From the NCBI GenBank assembly GCA_964473285.1, contig CAYYOI010000048.1:1-11400 (forward strand): a stretch of 11,400 bases of DNA, written 5' to 3'. Positions 5,087-11,400 of this stretch are shown here, piece by piece. The position numbers and the translations under genes were made by a program. How positions within the stretch are numbered: position 1 is the first letter of the stretch; every line of letters begins with the position of its first letter. Source of the DNA: JBNJGT01 sp964473285 (GTDB lineage Archaea > Nanobdellota > Nanobdellia > Woesearchaeales > JACJVW01). A model generated the notes under the pieces. It saw only the letters and a list, made by a program, of their open reading frames with translations. It searched no databases and was not told the origin of the DNA.

Positions 5087-7113
5087 TATTCAAGGGGTAT
5101 TTCACTCCATAGTTTCCATTCATTCGATGGTGTGTAAGGGGGAACATGGAACATTGGAGGCTGGATCTGTGCTCCGTAGACGTTCATGCTCTGATCCCAG
5201 GTACGAGGGGATGCTGGTCCTGCAAATTGAGGGTACATGCCTGCACCCATGTTCTCCCATGCTTTCATCCATTGCCTGCCCTGGCCGAACCGCTGATCTT
5301 CGCCGTATCCTTCTGAGACGATAGTTCCTGTAAAGCCTTGGTCCTTGAGTCTTTTTATGGTCTCTTTCAAGGGCAGTTCACCTTCGCCTGCAGGTACGTG
5401 ATTATGGCTTCCGCCAATACTGTCAACCAGGTGGATGTGACCCAGGATATTCTCTTTTGCCAGTTTGTCAACTTGTTTAAGATACCAGTCATTGAATCTT
5501 TCATTGGTCTGTTCTCTTGTCTCGCCGGGTTTGGGCATGAACTGCTTTCGCCAAAAGGAAAGGTGTTCTGTGTCAAGCAGTGCCTTTATATGGCGTTCAG
5601 CATATTCTTCTGCATCCTTTTTCTTGATTTTTGGATCATAGTAAGGGTTCTGGATCTTGTCACCATTAACTTCAATATAGGGTCGTGTGAGCTGGTTAAC
5701 CATCTCCTGGCGGCCGTTTTTGATTAGTGTTATCAGCTCATCAGGATGCCCTCCATAAAGGTTCTGGTCCACATTCTCGTATGCTATGAAGAGGTCTTTG
5801 TTGACATGGGGGTTATTGCGTGTTTCCTGCATTGCCTGGATCCCGGCACGGGCAAGGGTTTCAGCAGATTCCTTTAAAGCATAATCCTTTACTGGTTTTA
5901 TATGCTGCATTTGGTCTTTGATCTCTTCAGCCTTGGTCTGCAATTGCGCAGCGTGCTCGTTCATGGAACGCAGTTCCTGAGTCACCATCTTGTACTGGTG
6001 TTCAAGAGCCTGGCTTGGATTCTGGGTTCCGGGAGGGACAAGTTCGCCATAAGGCTTTGGGACTTCAATCTTCCAGCGTTCTTCTTCAGGTATGCTCTCT
6101 TCAATCTTCTTGTAATATTCCATTGCTTCTTTTATCTTTTCACGGCGTTCCATGAGGTCATTATAACCTCTGGAATAATATAGTGCCTGCCCTTTGAGAC
6201 GGGCTATCTCATTCTCTGCTGCCTGTTGATGGGCATATACTGCTTTATCGACTCCTCTTTCCTTGGCTTCTTTTTCAAGGGTTTTCCACCCTACAGTCTC
6301 GGTCTCGAATTCTCCATTATCATTGAATATAGGGACGCGATCTACAATGTTTTCAGAAGGAAGAGGCCTGCCATCATAATCGATGAAGTCACCTGGTTTA
6401 ATCTCTTTTCTTTCACCTGTGGGTTCTACAAAGACACTGTGTTCAGTGGCTTGTTTCCATTTAGGTCGCTTGATTTCCATATCTTTTCTTGCTGTCTCGT
6501 GGACCCTGCCGCTTTTCTCGTCCACAACGTGGAATGCAGCGCTTTTTGGCTCCTCAAAATTTGATAAGAACTGGTATTTCTTATAGCCCTCTTCTGTGGT
6601 TTCAATCTTGTTCCAATCAGCTTCTGAGATAGGTCTCATGAATTCACCTGCATGGACAACAATCGCTCCACCCTGGGCTACGTCACCTGCGAAATGAATA
6701 GCACTGTTGATCTCGTCAAGGGCATGTTTTCTCATCTGTTCAGAAAAACCTTGTTGCTGGGGATTATAACCTGACAATCCATTGACTTCAACAGGGGCGT
6801 GGGTGCTTGTGAACTGGACTTCATTTGCCTGTGCAAGCTCCCTGAAAGCGGTCCTTGCCTCGTTACCATAACCATCAGCACCCCCCATGCTTCCTGGAGC
6901 GTTTTGCGTGAGACCTAGTTCGATCTTACCAACACCACTTCTTATTGCAGCCTGTACCATGCCTTTCAGGTTTCCCTGGGCACCAGTCGTAGTGGTACCT
7001 ATATCCCCTGTACTTATGATAGGCTCTTCCATCTTCTGCATGGGTGGGGGCATCTCGTGGATATCCTCATAGTAATCCCGGTCCATTGCATTGTACATGG
7101 TGTTGAATTCCAT
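5086..7113 (-). CDS. Xylose-isomerase/endonuclease-IV-like TIM barrel with large insertion
   Basis: This 675-aa protein has the landmarks of the AP_endonuc_2 TIM-barrel superfamily: GVGKIELGL (60-68), STHAPVEV (103-110), VVHAGEF (152-158), IAYENVD (443-449), LDTEH (513-517), GHIHLVDS (558-565), HNHVPAGEGEL (570-580) and VSEGYG (599-604). The implied metal ligands are H105, H154, E446, D514, H517, H561, H572 and E601, with H570 at a further possible ligand position. Known members are sugar isomerases or epimerases, or AP endonucleases, usually about 250-320 aa. Here about 275 residues (160-435) are inserted between the strand-4 and strand-5 regions: a charged, probably beta-containing part (190-280), then helical, coiled-coil-prone segments (295-345, 365-410). 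The C-terminus (about 622-675) is a Pro/Met/Tyr-rich tail. The gene follows the 184-aa gene with one base between stop and start, and lacks an SD. The chemistry is a family-level inference. Confidence 0.8.
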   Translation of the reverse strand: MEFNTMYNAMDRDYYEDIHEMPPPMQKMEEPIISTGDIGTTTTGAQGNLKGMVQAAIRSGVGKIELGLTQNAPGSMGGADGYGNEARTAFRELAQANEVQFTSTHAPVEVNGLSGYNPQQQGFSEQMRKHALDEINSAIHFAGDVAQGGAIVVHAGEFMRPISEADWNKIETTEEGYKKYQFLSNFEEPKSAAFHVVDEKSGRVHETARKDMEIKRPKWKQATEHSVFVEPTGERKEIKPGDFIDYDGRPLPSENIVDRVPIFNDNGEFETETVGWKTLEKEAKERGVDKAVYAHQQAAENEIARLKGQALYYSRGYNDLMERREKIKEAMEYYKKIEESIPEEERWKIEVPKPYGELVPPGTQNPSQALEHQYKMVTQELRSMNEHAAQLQTKAEEIKDQMQHIKPVKDYALKESAETLARAGIQAMQETRNNPHVNKDLFIAYENVDQNLYGGHPDELITLIKNGRQEMVNQLTRPYIEVNGDKIQNPYYDPKIKKKDAEEYAERHIKALLDTEHLSFWRKQFMPKPGETREQTNERFNDWYLKQVDKLAKENILGHIHLVDSIGGSHNHVPAGEGELPLKETIKRLKDQGFTGTIVSEGYGEDQRFGQGRQWMKAWENMGAGMYPQFAGPASPRTWDQSMNVYGAQIQPPMFHVPPYTPSNEWKLWSEIPLE

Positions 7114-7114
7114 T

Positions 7115-7669
7115 TTAATCAGTCTTGTATTTGCCTACCATATCTTCGATAATCTTTGCTGCTGTGTCAAGCTGTCGTACGACTTCGTCTGATGTGGTAT
7201 AAATACCTTCTCTTATATCCCGGCGTTTCTCCTGCATTGCACCCTGAAGGGTGTAGAGGGAATATGCCTGATATTGATCCACCGTGGGGCTTTCCTGAAT
7301 TTCTTTTTGGAGCTCATAGGCTCGCTGGTAAAGCTCTGTTGCAGGAATCTGTGCAAGGTGATTGATGTATTCAGTGTTTTCCGGGTTCTGGACCTCTTGT
7401 TCAAGGGGTCGGACAAATCGTTTCTGGCGGTAGATCTCCTTTGCTTCTTCTGAGGCAAGATCATCTATATTTTCTGCACGGATCTCTTCAATAGGAATCT
7501 CATCTTGCTTTATCCTTTTTTCATTAGCATCTATCTGGGATTCCTTGATAAGTTGTTCTGTCTCTTTTTCTTCTTTATCCAATTGCTCTTTTTCTTTTTT
7601 CAGTTTTTCCTTTAGTTCATTGAGTTGCTTGATCCGTTCTTCTGGAGGAAGATCTTTTAGGTCTACCAT
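7115..7669 (-). CDS. Uncharacterised 184-aa coiled-coil protein
   Basis: No family is recognised. Residues 8-56 form a highly charged Lys/Glu coiled coil. The rest is predicted helical and soluble, with an acidic stretch (57-80) and a pattern of Tyr/Leu-rich helices (100-180) that could be a repeat-like helical bundle. It has no cysteines, signal peptide or membrane segment. The start overlaps the stop of the 495-aa gene by 7 nt (ATGGTAG) and the stop is one base before the start of the 675-aa gene, so the three are almost certainly made together. No SD is present. A TTTATAAA element at 7706-7699, inside the preceding gene, could give an extra short-leader transcript. A scaffold or adaptor role is inferred from composition and position only. 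Confidence 0.8.
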   Translation of the reverse strand: MVDLKDLPPEERIKQLNELKEKLKKEKEQLDKEEKETEQLIKESQIDANEKRIKQDEIPIEEIRAENIDDLASEEAKEIYRQKRFVRPLEQEVQNPENTEYINHLAQIPATELYQRAYELQKEIQESPTVDQYQAYSLYTLQGAMQEKRRDIREGIYTTSDEVVRQLDTAAKIIEDMVGKYKTD

Positions 7670-9150
7670 GTTATCATAGAGTGTGATTTTTTGTAAAGTT
7701 TATAAATGTTCCAGACACGCCAACCATAATTATTCTTTGCTGTAGCTCTTTCTTTTTTCAGGTCTGGTTCTTTTGGTTTTGTGTCAAGGAGATCTTTTAG
7801 TGGACTTGCGAAACTGAACAATGCTTCAAATGGCTCAAAAAGGCTTTGTTTTGGGGGTTTTTCAGATTCTTTCTCTTCCTTTTTCCATTCCCCTCCTTCT
7901 ATGAGATATTTTTCAAGATCCTCACCAAGGGCATCAAGAGCGCTTTGTAGTGATTCCTCCACACTTGCTATCATATCAAGGTCTTCTTGCTCGCGCATCT
8001 TCTTGTATTCTGCGATCTCTTCGTTTGTCCATGCATAGCCACGACATTGCAACTTGATCTCTCCAACGTGAAGAGGGGCACGCTGGTATCCTTCACCAGT
8101 GAAGTTCATCTCAGGCTTTGTACGATGTGTGAAATGTACGCTGACACAGGAGTATACTTCCTTGTTGCCTTTCGGCAGGAATTTTCCAAGCATCTCGATC
8201 TCAAGAAGAGAGGTCTCAAAGAAGGACACCAAATCTGCTGATTCCTGCTTTTCCTGTGAGGTGCGCATCTTGTAGATGGTCTTCAAGTAGGGTCGGATCC
8301 AGGCAATATAGGCTTTGATGACATTATAGTGCTGGCGGAGATACTTGATCTGGTAATGACGCCGGTTAATGAGTTCTTTGTAGGTGTGTTTCTTCCAGCG
8401 AAGGTAATCGATGAGTTTACGCTTGAGAACCCATTTCAGGTTCTTTGAATACTGCAATTGATCAATAAATTCTGATACTTCCTTATCATTTCTTGGTTGT
8501 ATGGTAAAGAACAGGTCAGGAAGGGCAGTATACTGCAGCTGCTGGGCAAGACCAAATACTGAGTCAGGGTTCTTTCCCCCACCTTCAGCCATGTTGACGA
8601 AAAGGCCTTTTAAGGAGATCTCATTGGCATCTTCTGTCGAAGGGTTTCTTTCCTTTTCCCATTCTTGTTTATCATACTTGAAGCCCTTGATCTTCTTGGA
8701 GCGGTAGTATATCTCTTCTCTTTGGTCTATTATCCTTAATTCACGAACAATTGCGAAAAGATCCTTAATCAGTTTTCCTATGCTTCCGAGGTATTGGAAG
8801 ACTCTCTCCTGGTTCATGCCGATACGCTGGGCGCCTACGTTGAAGAATGTGGAGTGTTCTCCTGCGCCATAGGAGTCAGTAATCTTTTCAATCTCAGCCA
8901 TTCCCATGTCATATTGCAGGGTGTTCATTATCCAGAAATAACTCTCTTCAATCGAAGCCTTGAAGGACTCGTATACAAGATAATAACGCTGGTCTGTCTT
9001 TGGAAAATCAAATGTGACAAGCTGGTCTTTTGCGAACTCGAACTTGTCCTTTGCATCGTCAGGTTTGGGTTCACTCAGGCCGAGGACTTTCTTTCCATAA
9101 TCCACGAAGAATTGATCCTTTTTTGATAATTCCTCTTGTTCCTCTGACAT
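7663..9150 (-). CDS. Uncharacterised 495-aa soluble protein, first gene of the unit
   Basis: I recognise no family or catalytic motif. Residues 1-60 are charged. Residues 60-150 look alpha-helical (FKASIEESYFWIMNTLQ, YLGSIGKLIKDLFAIVREL). Residues 225-320 are a Lys/Arg/Tyr/Trp-rich helical region that could bind nucleic acid or phosphorylated ligands (LKWVLKRKLIDYLRWKKHTY). Residues 330-370 look beta-rich (VYSCVSVHFTHRT, HVGEIKLQCRGYAW). Residues 373-430 are an acidic helix. The C-terminus (465-490) is basic and aromatic. There is no signal peptide or convincing transmembrane helix. It heads the operon. An AT-rich TATA-like stretch at 9181-9174 lies 27.5 nt from the ATG with no SD, so it is probably leaderless. 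Its intact length and coupling to the 184-aa gene support a real protein. Confidence 0.82.
   Translation of the reverse strand: MSEEQEELSKKDQFFVDYGKKVLGLSEPKPDDAKDKFEFAKDQLVTFDFPKTDQRYYLVYESFKASIEESYFWIMNTLQYDMGMAEIEKITDSYGAGEHSTFFNVGAQRIGMNQERVFQYLGSIGKLIKDLFAIVRELRIIDQREEIYYRSKKIKGFKYDKQEWEKERNPSTEDANEISLKGLFVNMAEGGGKNPDSVFGLAQQLQYTALPDLFFTIQPRNDKEVSEFIDQLQYSKNLKWVLKRKLIDYLRWKKHTYKELINRRHYQIKYLRQHYNVIKAYIAWIRPYLKTIYKMRTSQEKQESADLVSFFETSLLEIEMLGKFLPKGNKEVYSCVSVHFTHRTKPEMNFTGEGYQRAPLHVGEIKLQCRGYAWTNEEIAEYKKMREQEDLDMIASVEESLQSALDALGEDLEKYLIEGGEWKKEEKESEKPPKQSLFEPFEALFSFASPLKDLLDTKPKEPDLKKERATAKNNYGWRVWNIYKLYKKSHSMITW
7699..7706 (-). promoter_or_regulatory. Possible internal TATA box before the 184-aa gene
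   Basis: The minus strand reads TTTATAAA within the last codons of the 495-aa gene. Its centre is about 33 nt before the 184-aa start, which would give a leader of about 7 nt. It also encodes Ile-Tyr-Lys in frame, so coincidence is a fair alternative. Confidence 0.3.
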
Positions 9151-9173
9151 ATGTCTATAATTGTATCTTAGCC

Positions 9174-9181
9174 TTTTTAAT
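9174..9181 (-). promoter_or_regulatory. TATA-like box of the five-gene unit
   Basis: The minus strand reads ATTAAAAA, centred 27.5 nt upstream of the ATG at 9150. It straddles the stop codon of the YhbY-like gene. The match to consensus is weak, but the spacing agrees with the other leaderless promoters here. Confidence 0.4.
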
Positions 9182-9404
9182 TTTTTCTGATTGTGATGAT
9201 AAAACCACGTTGCTCAAGCAAGATTGCCTGGGTCTTTTCGAGAATGATGCGTGTGGCTTCTTTCTTATCTGTAGTATCAAGAAAACTCCTGAGGTACTTG
9301 ATCCTGATTGTCTTTTTGACTTTCAGTTGTTTTTGTATCTCCTGTATAGTCTCTTCACTAAGGCCATTCTTACCTATCTGGACAGTCACTTTGATTTCAG
9401 GCAT
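9177..9404 (-). CDS. YhbY/CRM-domain RNA-binding protein
   Basis: This 75-aa protein matches the CRS1-YhbY (CRM) fold: strand VTVQIGKNGLSEETI (6-20) with the GKNG loop, helix (17-28), strand TIRIKYL (32-38), helix (45-61) and final strand FIITIRK (68-74). CRM domains bind RNA, and bacterial YhbY is associated with pre-50S ribosomal subunits. A role in ribosome or RNA maturation is the family-level expectation. The length suits a single-domain archaeal member. A TATA box (TTTTAAAT) at 9433-9426 is centred 25.5 nt before the ATG, inside the 3' end of nnrD, and no SD is visible, so it is probably transcribed leaderless from its own promoter. It starts 12 nt after the nnrD stop. Confidence 0.85.
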   Translation of the reverse strand: MPEIKVTVQIGKNGLSEETIQEIQKQLKVKKTIRIKYLRSFLDTTDKKEATRIILEKTQAILLEQRGFIITIRKN

Positions 9405-9416
9405 AAAATAAGTTAA

Positions 9417-10136
9417 TCAGGTCTCATTTAAAAGATTGCTTATCTCTTCCAGGAGTTCTGATGCAAGAAATGGGCGGTTCAATGATTCACCTGCTTTGCC
9501 ATTGATGTAGGCTGCTTTGCGGGCAGACTGTAGTGCTGAATATCCCAGGGAGCGTAAGCCTGCACAAAGCCCTGCCAGGACATCGCCGGTCCCTGCTTTA
9601 GTCATGTAGGAATTGCCTGTGTGATTCTTGTATGTCCTTTTGCGGGTTATGATCTGGTCTACCGGGCCTTTCAGGAGGATCGTGTTTGTGCCGATAGCTC
9701 CTTTCAGTCTTTGGTATTCTCCCAAATGAGGGGTTAGAAGGGTGTCATTAAGCTTGTCAAGGGAAATACATCCAATGGCGTCACCGTCAATCACCAATGA
9801 GGTTTTTATCCTGGGGATGATTCGTCTTGCAAAGGGGATGCCTTTTTTTCCAAGGCCATTTCCGATGAGGACTGCATCATACTCCCTTTCCAATATGCCT
9901 TCTTGTCGGGTAAGGTAGTCTCCCTTGCATTTGAGGGTTACAAGGTCAGGGCAGATGGTATTCACTGTCCAGGCCACTTGTTCAGGGGCTGCAATTGTCA
10001 CATAGTCGCAGCCTGCCCTTAGGGCTGCCATGCCTGCAAGAGCTACTGCACCTGGATATTCTATGGATCCTCCTATTATGAGAAGGCGGCCGTTGTCACC
10101 CTTGCGGGATCCCCTTTTGATCTTTGTAGAATTCAT
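9417..10136 (-). CDS. nnrD: ADP/ATP-dependent (S)-NAD(P)H-hydrate dehydratase, stand-alone
   Basis: This enzyme repairs damaged NADHX/NADPHX by nucleotide-dependent dehydration back to NAD(P)H in the cytoplasm. The ribokinase-like fold shows the family motifs KGDNGRLLIIGGS (12-24), YPGAVALAGMAALRAG (27-42), IGNGLG (91-96, usually GPGLG), VIDGDAIG (115-122, usually DADA), LTPHLGE (134-140) and KAGTGDVLAG (180-189) with the catalytic Asp D185. The 239 aa cover only the dehydratase domain. The epimerase domain (NnrE), often fused in bacteria and archaea, is absent here and must be elsewhere or missing. The ATG lies 41 nt inside the end of the ATP-grasp gene. No SD is clear and no later ATG is available before the KGDNG motif, so this start or a coupled restart is likely. 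Confidence 0.9.
   Translation of the reverse strand: MNSTKIKRGSRKGDNGRLLIIGGSIEYPGAVALAGMAALRAGCDYVTIAAPEQVAWTVNTICPDLVTLKCKGDYLTRQEGILEREYDAVLIGNGLGKKGIPFARRIIPRIKTSLVIDGDAIGCISLDKLNDTLLTPHLGEYQRLKGAIGTNTILLKGPVDQIITRKRTYKNHTGNSYMTKAGTGDVLAGLCAGLRSLGYSALQSARKAAYINGKAGESLNRPFLASELLEEISNLLNET
9426..9433 (-). promoter_or_regulatory. TATA box of the YhbY-like gene, inside nnrD
   Basis: The minus strand reads TTTTAAAT, centred 25.5 nt upstream of the ATG at 9404. It lies within the last codons of nnrD (Leu-Leu-Asn), so it overlaps coding sequence. Confidence 0.45.
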
Positions 10137-11304
10137 TGTAGAGCCTTTGGTATGTCTTATCTGATAGTTTTGTGCTCCTTATGAGGAGATGGTCATGTTC
10201 TTTCCTGAATTTCGGTTGTGCTGCCAGCCTGCAAAGGTTTATCAGGTGGCTTGCAAGGGGAAGTGGATCATCCCAGTGCATGTTGGTGTAATGGACCTTG
10301 CCTGAGCATTTTTGCTTGAATAAGGCAAGCTTGTCAGGATGCCTGATGAAATGAAGCAGATCTGTTGCTAGCTGTCGCTGGAATACCTGGGTCTTGTAAT
10401 CAAACCTTTCTTTTGTAGTACCTTTGGTGATTATCTCGTAGAGCATATCCGGGAAATCAAGTCCTGCGCTCATAGCAAGGGAAATGGAACTTGAAGGCCG
10501 GGGATTTATCTCCATGAGGTAGAGTTCTTTGGTCTCAGGATGCTCCTTGAATTCAACATTAACAATGCCTTTCCATTTCAGTGGTTCAAGAAGGCGGGTT
10601 GCAAGAGATTTTATCCGCTCGTCTTCGATTGTCTCTGTGAAAGTGTCAGGCCCACCATAGACTGGATAGGTTCGGTGAATCTTGCTCATGTAAAGGGATC
10701 TCAGATTTGAGTCCTTGTCATAGAGCATGTCTGCGCAATAGTTATAGCCTCCGAAAGGAATGAATTCCTGGATAAGGCAGGATTTATATTTTTTCAATAA
10801 GAATCTGAGATTCTTCCAGTATTCTTTTTCATTCTTTGATAGGCAGACACCCCTCATGCCCAGGGCTTTTGTGGGCTTTAGTATTACAGGGAACTTGAAA
10901 GGTGGCTCTCTTTCTTCTGTTACATAGAGTGATTTCGGATGGGGAATGTCTTGTTTTGCTGCAAGCTTAAGGGTCTTGCTCTTGTCCCTTGCAATCCGGT
11001 AATTCTCATATTCTGGTTGGGCAACCTTGTGGGAAAATTCAGTGTGTCTTGCGAAAAACTCGTTAGCTTCATCGCTGACAGGGATGATTGCATCGAAACT
11101 TTTGATATGTTCTTTCATGAATGCTGCAAATCCGGGTTGATTTATAGGTGGATATACTAGAGATTCTTTTGAATACCTTGATAAGAAGCTTAGTGCAGCA
11201 CTGTGTTCTTCACCAGCAATCACGGTTAAACCTTTTTTTCCCAGCATCCGCACGAAAGGAAGAGAAAAGTGAAGATTCGCATCAGTGACAAATACTCTTG
11301 CCAT
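10096..11304 (-). CDS. ATP-grasp ligase of unknown substrate
   Basis: This 402-aa ATP-grasp protein has a Rossmann-like preATP domain (1-100: VFVTDANLHFSLPFVRMLG), an ATP-binding lysine in VILKPTKALGMRGV (K143), the hinge LIQEFIPFGGYN (177-188), and Mg-ATP residues E251 (IVNVEF), E265 and N267 (LMEINPRPSSS). A C-terminal basic extension (300-402) follows. Such enzymes join a carboxylate to an amine or other nucleophile. The layout resembles carbamoyl-phosphate-synthase-like ATP-grasp ligases, but the substrates are not evident. The start at 11304 is preferred because TTTATAAA at 11334-11327 lies 26.5 nt upstream and the recognisable domain begins there. The longer frame from 11373 would put the TATA inside coding sequence. 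The 3' end overlaps nnrD by 41 nt. Confidence 0.85.
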   Translation of the reverse strand: MARVFVTDANLHFSLPFVRMLGKKGLTVIAGEEHSAALSFLSRYSKESLVYPPINQPGFAAFMKEHIKSFDAIIPVSDEANEFFARHTEFSHKVAQPEYENYRIARDKSKTLKLAAKQDIPHPKSLYVTEEREPPFKFPVILKPTKALGMRGVCLSKNEKEYWKNLRFLLKKYKSCLIQEFIPFGGYNYCADMLYDKDSNLRSLYMSKIHRTYPVYGGPDTFTETIEDERIKSLATRLLEPLKWKGIVNVEFKEHPETKELYLMEINPRPSSSISLAMSAGLDFPDMLYEIITKGTTKERFDYKTQVFQRQLATDLLHFIRHPDKLALFKQKCSGKVHYTNMHWDDPLPLASHLINLCRLAAQPKFRKEHDHLLIRSTKLSDKTYQRLYNEFYKDQKGIPQG

Positions 11305-11326
11305 GATATAGTTCTCTCTTCTTTGG

Positions 11327-11334
11327 TTTATAAA
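11327..11334 (-). promoter_or_regulatory. TATA box of the ATP-grasp gene
   Basis: The minus strand reads TTTATAAA preceded by the purine-rich AAAAGA (possible BRE). It is centred 26.5 nt upstream of the ATG at 11304. It is the clearest promoter in the window and fixes the start choice for the ATP-grasp gene. Confidence 0.7.
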
Positions 11335-11400
11335 TCTTTTGACTTGCCGGGTGTGTAGATATCCTTTCAACATTATGATTTCTAGCTGATCATAACCATT

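Noticed and set aside
5338..5727. 129-aa plus-strand open frame
   Set aside because: It lies wholly antisense to the TIM-barrel gene, whose motifs are clear. It has no promoter of its own and reads as the mirror of that gene's codon pattern.
9030..9416. 128-aa plus-strand open frame rich in Phe, Leu and Cys
   Set aside because: It is antisense to the YhbY-like gene and the start of the 495-aa gene. The hydrophobic composition is what antisense of Lys/Glu-rich genes gives.
11305..11373. N-terminal extension of the ATP-grasp protein by 23 residues (start at 11373)
   Set aside because: The extension is basic and lacks domain sequence, and it would contain the best TATA box of the window. The ATG at 11304 has ideal promoter spacing. 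The frame does stay open to the window edge, so this is a preference, not proof.
11382..11400. Possible 3' end of another minus-strand gene (TAG at 11384-11382)
   Set aside because: Only five codons are visible before the window edge, so coding status cannot be judged.
1..11400. CRISPR array, insertion sequence, integrase or defence-system genes
   Set aside because: I saw no regularly spaced repeats, terminal inverted repeats with a transposase, or recognisable defence domains on either strand.

Overview
The window looks like a compact archaeal chromosome segment of moderate GC. The archaeal signs are a GINS replication subunit with the A-then-B domain order, a threonylcarbamoyladenosine tRNA methylthiotransferase of the e-MtaB type, a DhnA-type class I aldolase, a stand-alone NnrD, an archaeal YhbY-like protein, a tRNA-Gly without an encoded CCA, and TATA boxes centred about 24-28 nt upstream of start codons. 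Very short intergenic gaps and several coiled-coil or orphan proteins suggest a DPANN lineage (Woesearchaeota/Pacearchaeota-like). That placement is an inference from style, not a phylogenetic result. I see no mobile element, CRISPR array or phage gene.

Layout. The left edge has the first codons of a minus-strand gene with a strong Shine-Dalgarno sequence and a hairpin leader, diverging from a plus-strand block at about 204-1997: a double zinc-ribbon protein, a 76-aa orphan, and e-MtaB, which overlaps the orphan by ATGA. A 67-aa coiled-coil protein converges on e-MtaB and diverges from sfsA (2255-2932). The sfsA gene in turn ends tail-to-tail inside the GINS gene (2901-3503, minus). A minus-strand tRNA-Gly(CCC) follows at 3569-3639.

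From 3671 to 9150 the minus strand carries a tight unit, in transcription order: a 495-aa orphan, a 184-aa coiled-coil orphan (7-nt overlap), a 675-aa xylose-isomerase/endonuclease-IV-like TIM barrel carrying a large helical insertion, a small class I methyltransferase (TAATG overlap), and class I fructose-bisphosphate aldolase (3-nt gap). Upstream lie a YhbY-like RNA-binding protein (9177-9404), NnrD (9417-10136) and an ATP-grasp ligase (10096-11304), whose 3' end overlaps nnrD by 41 nt.

How they fit. Information processing (tRNA modification, tRNA-Gly, YhbY, GINS), metabolite repair (NnrD) and central carbon metabolism (aldolase) are interleaved. The least explained part is the 495-184-675 aa gene trio. 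Its tight coupling suggests a joint function, possibly a complex scaffolded by coiled coils around a metal-dependent TIM-barrel enzyme. This is the best candidate for an undescribed system in the window.
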